This document shows, piece after piece, positions 10,252 to 20,453 of a DNA stretch of 64,000 nt; positions within the stretch are counted from its first letter, which is position 1, and each line of letters starts with the position of its first letter. The notes under the pieces were generated by a model. The model was not told the origin of the DNA, searched no databases, and saw only the letters and a list, made by a program, of their open reading frames with translations. Position numbers and translations under genes: made by a program. Source of the stretch: Mycolicibacterium arabiense (GTDB taxonomy: Bacteria > Actinomycetota > Actinomycetes > Mycobacteriales > Mycobacteriaceae); the NCBI RefSeq assembly GCF_010731815.2, contig NZ_AP022593.1, positions 5,952,001 through 6,016,000 on the forward strand, given 5' to 3'.

Positions 10252-10268
10252 TACGTAGCGTCATAGTA
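10252..10268. promoter_or_regulatory. BlaI-like operator in a divergent promoter region
   Basis: TACGTAG-CGT-CATAGTA, the same 17-base layout as at 7522 and 25870. It lies 42 bases upstream of the DUF305-like start at 10210 and ends 11 bases before the GTG of the small membrane protein gene at 10279, in position to block both. Confidence 0.55.
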
Positions 10269-10278
10269 GATTGAAGAC

Positions 10279-10482
10279 GTGAAGAGCGCAGTGGCCGTGT
10301 CTTGTCACGGACCGTGGTTGACGTGCACTGAGCACCGTCGAGCGCCGCGGAAGCGTCGGTTGGCTCGCCGATGGATCGCGACGGCACTGCTCCTGGCTCT
10401 GTTTTTGACCGTGTTGGCCTTCGCCATGGCCGACTCTGCCGGCGCTTACCTCGCCGGCATGGTGATGCTTCCCGGCGCCTAG
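10279..10482 (+). CDS. Small single-span membrane protein
   Basis: 67 residues from GTG 10279. The N-terminus is basic with two Cys residues (AVSCHGPWLTCTEHRR), followed by a strongly basic stretch (APRKRRLARRW) and one membrane helix (IATALLLALFLTVLAFAMAD), ending AGAYLAGMVMLPGA. The basic flank predicts an N-in orientation. No named family is recognised. It begins 11 bases after the BlaI-like operator at 10252, which is the best reason to believe it is expressed. It could be a tiny regulator or an oxidase-associated peptide. Confidence 0.45.
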   Translation: MKSAVAVSCHGPWLTCTEHRRAPRKRRLARRWIATALLLALFLTVLAFAMADSAGAYLAGMVMLPGA

Positions 10483-10585
10483 TCGGCACCGACAGAACCT
10501 CCCAGGTCCGTATTTGCCTCCATCGTCGAAGCAGCCCTGTGGCATGGCATTTGGTGTCAGCAACCGTGGGGATGTCGTACGCGCT

Positions 10586-11530
10586 CTACGCGAAGCAGAT
10601 CAACGCGCCCGTCAGCGCCAGAGCGACGATCGCTAGCGGCGTAGCGGCCATTGCCGCCACCGCACCGCTCAGCGTTACTTGGGCCTGCATGCGAGCCATG
10701 CCGCGTGGTGGGTCTGATAGCCGTACCGCTCGGGTGAGCACGGCGATACCGGCGGCGGCCAGACCGTGGGCCGGGGTGAAGGCGCCCGAGAGGGTTAGCA
10801 AACCCGTGAGCAACGGCTGACGGCCGTGGCGGCGTGCGGCCGTATCGTCGGCGCACATCTCGAGGAGGGCGCCGATGTGCGTCGCTGCGCTCGTGAAGAG
10901 CCCGAATTTGGGCAGCGCGGCGGTGAGGCCCCGCGCCGCGGCGACGACGTAGGCGTGCCGGCCGTCGAGGTGAGCTCGCTCGTGGGCGACGACGGCTGCC
11001 AGTTGTGCTTCATCGAGTGCGGCCAGCGCTGCGGTGGTCACCACGATCGCCGGGGGTCGGCCCGCGACGCAATACGCTGCAGGTTCAGCTGCCTCGATGA
11101 CTACGACGTCGCTGCCGTGCGACTTGCCGACCAGGCGCACTGCGTCGGCGTGCGCAAAGGTGTGTATGCGCATGCGACTCATAGCGCGGCCGATTCGAAC
11201 GACGACGGCCACCAAGCTTCCGACGGCGATGGCAACCGCGACGGTTGCGACCCATCTTGCCGGTAATCCGGCATGGCCAAGGAGGATTGCGCGTAGACGT
11301 TCCAAACACGAGACGAGCAAGGAGTCGGGGCTGTCCCAGTGTCCGGCGGCCTCGACCAAGAGCAGCGCGATGGCGGCAACCGAGCAGCCGATCACCATCA
11401 CCACCGCGGTCGTCCAAGCTGCTATTGCGAGCCGCGGCGCCCCGCCATCAGCGGTGATATGGCTCAGCAGTTTCGGCCCCAACGCCAATATCGCCGCGAC
11501 GTACAGCATCAAGGCCGCCGCGATGGTCAT
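10586..11530 (-). CDS. M56 (BlaR1-type) membrane metallopeptidase, copy 1
   Basis: 314 residues. Integral membrane zinc protease partner of the BlaI-type repressor encoded immediately upstream; its start overlaps the repressor's stop (ATGA). Four or five membrane helices surround the catalytic core: zinc motif VVAHERAHLDGRH (HExxH), and a third ligand region LLEMCADDTAARRHG. There is no C-terminal penicillin-binding sensor domain, as is usual for mycobacterial M56 proteins (Rv1845c type), so the inducing signal is not obvious. In the family, activation leads to loss of BlaI and de-repression. Two further BlaI/M56 pairs lie at 35401 and 41130. Confidence 0.88.
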   Translation of the reverse strand: MTIAAALMLYVAAILALGPKLLSHITADGGAPRLAIAAWTTAVVMVIGCSVAAIALLLVEAAGHWDSPDSLLVSCLERLRAILLGHAGLPARWVATVAVAIAVGSLVAVVVRIGRAMSRMRIHTFAHADAVRLVGKSHGSDVVVIEAAEPAAYCVAGRPPAIVVTTAALAALDEAQLAAVVAHERAHLDGRHAYVVAAARGLTAALPKFGLFTSAATHIGALLEMCADDTAARRHGRQPLLTGLLTLSGAFTPAHGLAAAGIAVLTRAVRLSDPPRGMARMQAQVTLSGAVAAMAATPLAIVALALTGALICFA

Positions 11531-11913
11531 TGGCCGCTTGTTTTCCGAGCGAGGCGACGCAGCGCAGCGCGCAGGTCAGCGGATTCCTCCGTGTCGATCT
11601 GAGCCACGAAGTGACTGAGGACCGCTTCTGAACGACCGCCGCCGCTCAGTGCTTCGAGCATGAGCCGCGCACTGTGCTCCTCGCGAGTCAGGGTCGGCCG
11701 GTACCGGTATGCCTTGCCGTCTCGTTCACGCGATAACCAACCCTTGCCGTGGAGGTTGTCCATTGTGGACATCACGGTGGTGTACGCGATGTGCCGTTCG
11801 CTGCTCAACTCGTCGAATATCTGTCGTACCGAGGTGTCGGCGTCAGGGTCACGATTCCAGAGCCGGTCCATGATGGACGCCTCGAGTTCTCCGAAGCCAC
11901 GCACCCGCGTCAT
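11527..11913 (-). CDS. BlaI/MecI/CopY-family repressor, copy 1
   Basis: 128 residues. Winged-helix repressor: VRGFGELEASIMDRLWN, then RQIFDELSSERHIAYTTVMS with recognition helix TTVMSTMDNLHGKGWLSRER, and a C-terminal dimerisation helix bundle (about 80-128). It is followed by an overlapping M56 protease gene, the standard BlaI-BlaR arrangement. ATG 11913 has a GGAGG-like site (GATCAGGAGGTTGG). A TCTAGTCAGTAGG sequence lies just upstream (11930-11942), and the same word occurs upstream of ctaD at 13587. That suggests autoregulation and ctaD as a target. Confidence 0.92.
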   Translation of the reverse strand: MTRVRGFGELEASIMDRLWNRDPDADTSVRQIFDELSSERHIAYTTVMSTMDNLHGKGWLSRERDGKAYRYRPTLTREEHSARLMLEALSGGGRSEAVLSHFVAQIDTEESADLRAALRRLARKTSGQ

Positions 11914-11929
11914 GATCCAACCTCCTGAT

Positions 11930-11949
11930 CTAGTCAGTAGGTAGCTTAC
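11930..11949. promoter_or_regulatory. BlaI operator-like site upstream of blaI copy 1
   Basis: TCTAGTCAGTAGGTAGCTTA lies 17-36 bases upstream of the repressor start. The 13-base core TCTAGTCAGTAGG is repeated exactly upstream of ctaD, in promoter position for both genes. Confidence 0.55.
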
Positions 11950-12139
11950 GGTGTGGGGCTCAGCAGGGTGCGCCGAAGTGAGCCCTTGTCGCCGGCGTCA
12001 GCCGCAGCGGGCACGACCGTTGTAACGGGTTATGCGGTGCAGCGCGCCCCGTTCGACTCGGCAGGGCTCCCGTTCAGCCGTCATACCAAGGGCATTGCGG
12101 TGGCGGACGGCCCCGGCGGCGCGACCGTAGCAACGCGAG

Positions 12140-13156
12140 TCATCTGCCGCGCACTCCCCGCTCCTGCAACCACGCCATTGGGTCGGTCTTGATCGATCCG
12201 TTGCCGTGCACCTCGAAGTGCAAGTGCGGTCCGGTCGAGTTCCCTCTGTTGCCCATGGTGGCGATCTGGTCGCCAGCCATCACACGCTCGCCGACTTGCA
12301 CCGTGGTGGTGTCGATGTGACCGTAAAGCGTGACCGTGCCGTCCGCGGCGCGGATCTTTACCCACATGCCGTAGCCCGGTGTGGGGCCGGAGGCGATCAC
12401 CTGGCCATCCGACGCGGCGTAGATGGGCGTGCCGACGGCGTTGGCGATGTCGAGCCCGGCGTGCAAGGTTCCCCAGCGTGCGCCGAAGCCGGACGTCAGG
12501 ATGCCCTGAGTGGGAAAGGCGAATTGTGGGCGCCGAAGTTGGGACTCGCGCTGCGCGCGTTCCTGGGCGAAGGCCGTCCCGTTGGCCAGTTCCCGTTGGT
12601 GCACGGCCGCATCGAATTGATTCGAGACAGAAACGATCTGCATCCCTGAAGTGTTGGGGGAAGCAGGCGGAGACGTTGCGCTGTCGGCGACCAGGATGGG
12701 GTCGGGTCGCGCCTCGGTCGCGCCAACCGCTGCATTTGCTGCCGCGGCGACGGCGCCGGCGGCCATGGCCGCGATGACTAGTCTGCTGTGCACTGCACCC
12801 GCTGAGTCGGGGAGGCGTCGATGCGCCCCGGCCGTGGTGGAGGCGGAAGTGCTCGAGTTGGCTCGGTGCGACGGCAGTGGGCGTCGTTGGGGACGTGTCT
12901 CGGTAACCGGCACGGCCATCGCGGGACCTGACCCACTTCTCGGCGCGAGTAGAAGCCGTGGCGACTCGTCTGCCAAGTCGTTGAGGTCATCGAGTTCGGG
13001 TGCGTTTAGCACGTCCCGATCGACGGCGAACGGGTGGCTGTAGCGACTCGCCGTCTCGGCCAACGCCCCGAACTCGCCGAAGGCAATGACCTCGGTGACA
13101 TCGGTGGCCGCACGGTCAGCCGATGTTCGTCGGCGCGCGCTTTGGTGATGCACCAA
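12140..13156 (-). CDS. M23 (LytM-type) peptidoglycan endopeptidase with internal membrane anchor
   Basis: 338 residues; the start is uncertain (TTG 13156 or GTG 13153). Residues 1-125 are low-complexity and polar, a membrane segment follows (RLVIAAMAAGAVAAAANAAV, about 125-145), and the external C-terminal domain (about 215-335) is LytM/M23. Zinc ligands are visible: HAGLDIANAVGTP (His and Asp) and GPHLHFEVHG (HxH), with LYGHID between. It is predicted to cleave peptidoglycan cross-bridges or stems, or to activate amidases if degenerate; all ligands appear present. It lies between the blaI-M56 pair and ctaD. Operator-like sites are in the 484 bases upstream of it. Confidence 0.87.
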   Translation of the reverse strand: MVHHQSARRRTSADRAATDVTEVIAFGEFGALAETASRYSHPFAVDRDVLNAPELDDLNDLADESPRLLLAPRSGSGPAMAVPVTETRPQRRPLPSHRANSSTSASTTAGAHRRLPDSAGAVHSRLVIAAMAAGAVAAAANAAVGATEARPDPILVADSATSPPASPNTSGMQIVSVSNQFDAAVHQRELANGTAFAQERAQRESQLRRPQFAFPTQGILTSGFGARWGTLHAGLDIANAVGTPIYAASDGQVIASGPTPGYGMWVKIRAADGTVTLYGHIDTTTVQVGERVMAGDQIATMGNRGNSTGPHLHFEVHGNGSIKTDPMAWLQERGVRGR

Positions 13157-15386
<2,230 letters not shown>

Positions 15387-15545
15387 GCCGGCTTCAGCGA
15401 TGGTCGGGAAGAGCGCGCGCTATCCAAGCTTATTGGGCGGCGAACGACGAGACGCTGGCATACGGACGCGCACGCGGCCTGGGTTGAGGCCAGGGTCGGC
15501 TGGTGAAACACACAGGCGCACAGAATGATCAGGGGAGACTTCGAG

Positions 15546-16040
15546 ATGGCCGAGGTGATGTGGGAGGCCGCCGAACCCTGCCTCACGGAGGCGCAGCGTT
15601 CGGCGGCGCTCACGGCGCTACACGCCGGGGAGCCGAGCCTGGCGATACTGGTGGTGGTCACTGCCTTGTCCCGCACCGGCCACCCCCTGCCGTCCGACCT
15701 GTACCAGGAATTCCACGAGTGGTTGCGTCTGCACGCAGCTGCAGCGCCGCACGCCGATGGGGCCTTCCTCGAACTGCGCGTCATGGCGGCCGACGTTAAG
15801 GCGACCACCGCCGCGGGCATGATCGACGAACGTTACGGCGACGCAACCTTGTGCTATTTCGTCCTCGACGACGCTGGTGTGGCGGATGCCCCCCAGGAAC
15901 GGCAAGCCGATGCGTTGGCGAGATGGCTGCGGACTAACCGGCCGAGCCCATCGCTTCGAACCGACATGCGAATCAATGGATTCGGTCATCTCCTTCGGGA
16001 CCTCGAACCTCCGCTATCCGACAGGCCAGGCACGCAATGA
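15546..16040 (+). CDS. Hypothetical protein of unknown function
   Basis: 164 residues from ATG 15546 with GGGAGA 8 bases upstream; the frame is open to 15525. The sequence is acidic and helical with no signal peptide or membrane segment (MAEVMWEAAEPCLTEAQRS, EPSLAILVVVTALSRTG). The motif PSDLYQEFHEWLRLH and a closing GFGHLLRDLEPPL are protein-like, so I believe it is real. No family recognised. It lies between ctaD and a cytochrome c maturation gene in the same direction, which may mean co-transcription with ctaD. Confidence 0.6.
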   Translation: MAEVMWEAAEPCLTEAQRSAALTALHAGEPSLAILVVVTALSRTGHPLPSDLYQEFHEWLRLHAAAAPHADGAFLELRVMAADVKATTAAGMIDERYGDATLCYFVLDDAGVADAPQERQADALARWLRTNRPSPSLRTDMRINGFGHLLRDLEPPLSDRPGTQ

Positions 16041-16209
16041 CCATTTGCGGGAGGCGGCGGCCGGCTGCCTTTCAAGTCAAACAGTGTGAAGCGAAGTTCG
16101 ATTCGTCGACGCTATCGCGTAGAGCAGGGAGGAACGGAACCAGACGAGTCAGATCGCGGCCTCGCTGCGCTGCGTCGACGGCCTTCAACAGCAATGCAAG
16201 TGACACGTC

Positions 16210-17181
16210 ATGAACGCAGTTGGCACACGCGTATCCCTGGCGTTGTATTCGGATTGGGCGTACACGTCGGCGATGGTCGGACTCGTTCTCGCGTTGTTGG
16301 TGCTGGCAGCAACGTTCGCGAACAGTCGCAGTCGGGCACTCGAGAGGTCAATGGCGCCTGTGGGAGTCGCAACCGACAGCGCACGTCCGGGTGTCGTCGC
16401 AGACGTCCCTAGACGGTCGGTCGTGGAACGCGCGGAACGTGCTGGTGTTGCCCTCGTCGTCGTGGGTGCCGGGTTCCTGCTGCTGTGCATCGTGTTGCGC
16501 GGCCTGGCCACCTCGCGCGCGCCGTGGGGCAACATGTACGAGTTCATCAACCTGACCTGCTTCTGCGGACTGGTGGCGGCGTTGATCGTGTTGCGGCGTC
16601 TTGATCTTCGGCCACTGTGGGTGTTCGTCCTGGTTCCGGTGCTGATTCTGCTTGCGGTGTCGGGCAAGTGGCTGTATGCCGACGCCGCACCCGTCATGCC
16701 CGCGCTGCAGTCGTACTGGTTGCCGATTCACGTGTCGGTGGTGAGCCTCGGCTCAGGGGTGTTCCTCGTCGCCGGCGTGGCGAGCATCCTCTTCCTGGTG
16801 AGGACGTCGCGGTTGGGCGACCCCGGACGCGAAGGACTCTATGCGGGCGTCGTGTCCAGACTGCCCGATGCGCAAATCTTGGACCGACTCGCATACCGCA
16901 CCACGATATTCGCGTTCCCCGTCTTCGGGTTCGGCGTCATCTTCGGCGCGATCTGGGCCGAGGAGACATGGGGACGCTTTTGGGGATGGGACCCCAAGGA
17001 GACGGTGTCTTTCGTCGCGTGGGTCGCCTACGCGGCCTATCTGCATGCTAGATCCACCGCGGGGTGGCGTGACAGGAAGGCCGCATGGATAAACGTGGCC
17101 GGATTCGTGGCGATGGTCTTCAATCTGTTCTTCATCAATCTAGTCATTGCGGGGTTGCACTCCTACGCCGGGGTGGGCTGA
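16210..17181 (+). CDS. Cytochrome c maturation protein of the CcsA/CcmC-type haem-handling family (CcsB in actinobacteria)
   Basis: 323 residues, ATG 16210. System II cytochrome c biogenesis: exports or presents haem to apocytochrome c outside the membrane together with ResB/Ccs1. The tryptophan-rich WWD motif is clear (ETWGRFWGWDPKETVSF), flanked by conserved His residues in YWLPIHVSVVSLG and in VIAGLHSYAG, over about eight membrane helices. The first ~90 residues hold one helix and a polar loop, typical for the actinobacterial version. ResB and CcdA are not in the window, though a TlpA-like thioredoxin is at 7646. The set therefore looks like a partial system relying on chromosomal partners. 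Confidence 0.9.
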   Translation: MNAVGTRVSLALYSDWAYTSAMVGLVLALLVLAATFANSRSRALERSMAPVGVATDSARPGVVADVPRRSVVERAERAGVALVVVGAGFLLLCIVLRGLATSRAPWGNMYEFINLTCFCGLVAALIVLRRLDLRPLWVFVLVPVLILLAVSGKWLYADAAPVMPALQSYWLPIHVSVVSLGSGVFLVAGVASILFLVRTSRLGDPGREGLYAGVVSRLPDAQILDRLAYRTTIFAFPVFGFGVIFGAIWAEETWGRFWGWDPKETVSFVAWVAYAAYLHARSTAGWRDRKAAWINVAGFVAMVFNLFFINLVIAGLHSYAGVG

Positions 17182-17285
17182 CGCCGGGGCCACAGCGTGC
17201 GCACGTATCCAACACACCGATCTCGTCTCGCCAGCGTCATGACCGCGGCTGAAATTACGACTCACCGAGCGTCGTTTCGACGGCC

Positions 17286-19466
17286 ATGTTGACCGTCGCT
17301 CAACCGCGGGAGGTTCGACGTAATGGTTCGGGGTCAGCGACCTCTGTTTCGTTGCGCCCTAGCGAGTTCGGCGTCTACCGTCATGACCTAGACGGCCTAC
17401 GTGGCGTCGCGATCGCACTGGTCGCCGTGTTTCACGTGTGGTTCGGCAGGGTCTCCGGTGGTGTCGACGTCTTCCTCGTGCTGTCGGGTTTCTTCTTCGG
17501 CGGAAGGCTGTTGCGGGCCGCGCTCAATCCGACCGCATCCCTGGCACTCGTGCCGGAGGTGCGGCGTCTGGTCCGGCGACTGCTCCCCGCGCTGGTGGTG
17601 GTGCTGTCCGCGTCGGCGGTGCTGACGATCCTGGTGCAGCCCGAGACCCGGTGGGAGACGTTCGCCGACCAAAGCTTGGCGAGCCTTGGCTACTACCAGA
17701 ATTGGGAACTGGCGACCACGGCGTCGGACTACCTGCGCGCGGGCGAAACGGTGAGTCCGCTGCAGCACATCTGGTCGATGTCGGTGCAGGGGCAGTTCTA
17801 CATCGCTTTGTTGCTGTTGGTATTCGGCCTGGGGTTCCTGCTGCGCCGCCTCCTCCGCCATCACCTGCGGATCGTCTTCATCGCGGTGCTGTCGGCGCTC
17901 ACCGTGGCGTCGTTCGTCTACGCGATCATCGCGCATGACGCGGACCAGGCAACCGCCTACTACGACAGCTTCGCCCGGGCCTGGGAGCTTCTCCTCGGCG
18001 CGCTGGCGGGTGCGCTAATCCGGCACGTGCGGTGGCCGATGTGGCTGCGGACTACCGTTTCGGCGATCGCACTCGCCGCGATTCTGTCGTGTGGCGCATT
18101 CCTCGACGGCGTCGCGGAGTTCCCCGGGCCCTGGACGCTGGTACCGGTCGGGGCGACCATCCTGTTCATCCTCAGCGCCGCCAACCGTGCCGCCGATCCG
18201 CATCTCGCTGGCGTGGACGGCGGGTTGCCGCTACCGAATCGCCTCCTCGCCACCGCGCCGCTCGTGTCCCTCGGCGCGATGGCGTACTCGCTCTACCTGT
18301 GGCACTGGCCGCTGCTGATCTTCTGGCTCGCCTACAGCGGACACACCCAGACCGACCTGACCGAGGGCGCAGGCGTCCTGCTGGCCTCCGGTGTGCTGGC
18401 CTGGTTGACTACGCGCTTCGTGGAGAACCCGTTGCGGATGCGTGCGACGAATGCTCAAAAGCCGAAGTCCGCCGTGCCGCTGCGCATCCGGCTGCGCCGG
18501 CCGACCGTCGTGCTGGGCTCGATCGTCACGCTGCTGGGCGTGGCGCTTGCGGCGACGTCGTTCACGTGGCGCGAGCACATGACGGTTCAGCGGGCCAACG
18601 GCAAGGAATTGTCCGGTCTGTCCTCGCGCGACTACCCAGGGGCCCGCGCGCTGATCGACCGTGCCAAGGTCCCCCAGCTGCCCATGCGGCCCACGGTCCT
18701 CGAGGCCAAGGACGACCTGCCGCAGAGCACCAAAGACAATTGCATCAGCGACTTCTCGGACCCGAGTCTGCGCAAGTGCAGTTACGGTTCCGGGGCCGCG
18801 ACCCGCACCATCGCGCTGGCCGGCGGCTCGCACGCCGAGCATTGGATCACCGCGCTGGACCTGCTCGGCCGACTGCACGGCTTCAAGGTCGTCACCTACC
18901 TCAAGATGGGCTGCCCCCTATCGGCGGAGCGAGTGCCCCGCATCCCGGGGTCGGGGGAGCCGTACCCACAGTGCTTCAACTGGGTCCAAGCCGCCATGCG
19001 GGAGATCGTCGCCGACCGCCCAGACTACGTGTTCACCACCGTGACAAGACCACGAGACACCGGGCCCGGTGACGTCATGCCGGAGGCGTACCTGCCGATC
19101 TGGCAGGCGTTCGCCGACAACGGGGTGAAGGTGCTGGGCATGCGCGACACACCGTGGCTGGTCCGCAACGGCGACCCCTTCTTCCCGAGTGATTGCCTCG
19201 CCGACGGTGGTGACGCGACGACGTGCGGCATGCCACGAGCACTTGTCCTCGACGACGTCAATCCCGCCGCAAGTCTCCCCGGACGGTTCCCGCAGATGAA
19301 CGTGATCGATCTGAGCGGTGCGCTGTGTCGAGACGACTACTGCCGAGCCGCCGAAGGGAACGTCCTCATCTACCGAGATTCTCATCACCTGTCGGCCACG
19401 TACGTACGCTCCCTGGCGCCAGAACTTGGGCGCAGGATGGGTGCGTTGACCGGATGGTGGCCCTAA
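17286..19466 (+). CDS. OafA-like membrane acyltransferase with C-terminal SGNH domain
   Basis: 726 residues. The N-terminal acyltransferase-3 domain (about 30-390) has ten or so helices, with the conserved YRHDLDGLRGVAIALVAVFH start, GVDVFLVLSGFFFGG, and LQHIWSMSVQGQFY. After a further helix (about 420-440), the external C-terminal part resembles an SGNH hydrolase-type domain: IALAGGSHAEHWITAL in place of GDSH, and a closing YRDSHHLSATYVRSL with the Asp-His pair. Such proteins transfer acyl groups to envelope polysaccharides or peptidoglycan. The substrate here is unknown. The Ser of GDSH seems retained within GGSH while the Asp is changed to Gly, worth noting for activity. Confidence 0.88.
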   Translation: MLTVAQPREVRRNGSGSATSVSLRPSEFGVYRHDLDGLRGVAIALVAVFHVWFGRVSGGVDVFLVLSGFFFGGRLLRAALNPTASLALVPEVRRLVRRLLPALVVVLSASAVLTILVQPETRWETFADQSLASLGYYQNWELATTASDYLRAGETVSPLQHIWSMSVQGQFYIALLLLVFGLGFLLRRLLRHHLRIVFIAVLSALTVASFVYAIIAHDADQATAYYDSFARAWELLLGALAGALIRHVRWPMWLRTTVSAIALAAILSCGAFLDGVAEFPGPWTLVPVGATILFILSAANRAADPHLAGVDGGLPLPNRLLATAPLVSLGAMAYSLYLWHWPLLIFWLAYSGHTQTDLTEGAGVLLASGVLAWLTTRFVENPLRMRATNAQKPKSAVPLRIRLRRPTVVLGSIVTLLGVALAATSFTWREHMTVQRANGKELSGLSSRDYPGARALIDRAKVPQLPMRPTVLEAKDDLPQSTKDNCISDFSDPSLRKCSYGSGAATRTIALAGGSHAEHWITALDLLGRLHGFKVVTYLKMGCPLSAERVPRIPGSGEPYPQCFNWVQAAMREIVADRPDYVFTTVTRPRDTGPGDVMPEAYLPIWQAFADNGVKVLGMRDTPWLVRNGDPFFPSDCLADGGDATTCGMPRALVLDDVNPAASLPGRFPQMNVIDLSGALCRDDYCRAAEGNVLIYRDSHHLSATYVRSLAPELGRRMGALTGWWP

Positions 19467-19828
19467 GCGGCGTCCTATTGCGCGCACTGAGGCGGCTCAC
19501 AACTTCGTCAGTGCCGCTTCGTTGTGCAAGCCGACGATTCGCTAACGGGACGGCCTGACCTCGCATAGCCAACGGCGGCGCCGGATAGCGAGATGAACGC
19601 ACCGCGGGGCGTTCTGAGGGTGGCCGTCCGAGCTTCCTTGCTGCTGGCGTTCACTGAGCGATTCTCGGCTCATGCCCCGAACGCGCTTTCCACCATCGGC
19701 GCCACCAACAAGTACTGTCTAGATACGTAGGTGACGCGGCGAAACGACCTCCCGCATAGCTCCGTTGCGGCGACCAACATGAGACGAGAGGAAGAGGCCT
19801 CGCCAATGGCAGGCCCAGGGCATGGCAT
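19467..19828. other. Intergenic region with one operator-like site
   Basis: No credible gene. A weak inverted repeat (GCACTGA ... TCAGTGC, about 19485-19515) follows the acyltransferase stop and could be a terminator. TACTGTCTAGATACGTAGG at 19713-19731 resembles the BlaI-like sites and lies about 100 bases upstream of the small ORF at 19829. Confidence 0.35.
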
Positions 19829-20038
19829 ATGCAGCAGTTCCACGGCGCGGGGCGGAACCAATCCGACGGGCCGCCGGCAACCGGTGAGATGGTCGGTGCG
19901 CTAGTGGAGTGGGCCGTGTCGCGAGGATGGACGGCGCAGACCAGTCCCGATGGCGGCTGTCACTTCTACGATCCCCAGGGTAAGTACGTAGCGTATTGGC
20001 CGTCGAAGACCGCCACGGGCCTCGGTCACCGTTGGTAG
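19829..20038 (+). CDS. Small hypothetical protein
   Basis: 69 residues from ATG 19829; an in-frame ATG at residue 21 is an alternative start. The C-terminal 45 residues look like a compact folded domain (VEWAVSRGWTAQTSPDGGCH, then FYDPQGKYVAYWPSKTA). The beta-rich GGCHFYDP pattern is reminiscent of HicA-like or phage proteins, but I cannot assign a family. The operator-like site at 19713 upstream and its direction suggest an independent transcript. Confidence 0.4.
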   Translation: MQQFHGAGRNQSDGPPATGEMVGALVEWAVSRGWTAQTSPDGGCHFYDPQGKYVAYWPSKTATGLGHRW

Positions 20039-20435
20039 TGCTCCCATCATCGCCGATGTCCCGGCGTCGCCTCGCGACGCCGGCAATAGCGCCGCGCCCC
20101 CGGTGCGTGCGCCGCGACGCTGCGCATCGGAATCGTCTATGTTCACCAGAAGAAACCCGACGAAACAGTCAGGTGTGGCGACGCTCGCAGCAGCAGTGCG
20201 AGACAACAGATGTCGAGCTGGACGGTCTGTTGTACGCCGATTCTCGAGAGCGCGCCGCCGGTACGGGGCCGTTCTGCCACACGGCGACTGTCCCGTCGAG
20301 CCTTATCGGAAAACTCCCGGGGGCACCGCGCTCACCCTTGGGCGTATCGACCGACACAGCCGGACGATGACGCCGGCCCGATTATCTCGCCGACGCGGCG
20401 AGGTTTCGCGGCAACGGGTTGATTGATATGCATAC
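20039..20435. other. Intergenic region, no gene recognised
   Basis: Frames on both strands are Arg/Ser-rich and lack homology-like patterns. The right end runs into the palindromic site upstream of the P-type ATPase. Confidence 0.4.
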
Positions 20436-20452
20436 ATGCGTACTATCGCATG
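20435..20452. promoter_or_regulatory. Palindrome upstream of the metal ATPase, candidate ArsR-type metal-sensor operator
   Basis: CATGCG-TACTAT-CGCATG: 6-base perfect arms around a 6-base spacer, immediately before the ATG at 20454. Position and symmetry fit an ArsR/SmtB-type sensor. No such regulator gene is adjacent, so the cognate protein is unknown. Confidence 0.4.
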
Positions 20453-20453
20453 C

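Noticed and set aside
16210..19466. A complete System II cytochrome c maturation operon
   Set aside because: Only the CcsA-type protein is found; neighbouring genes are an acyltransferase and a hypothetical protein, with no ResB or CcdA.
19985..20000. TACGTAGCGTA inside the small ORF at 19829
   Set aside because: Resembles an operator half-site but lies within coding sequence with no second arm; probably chance.
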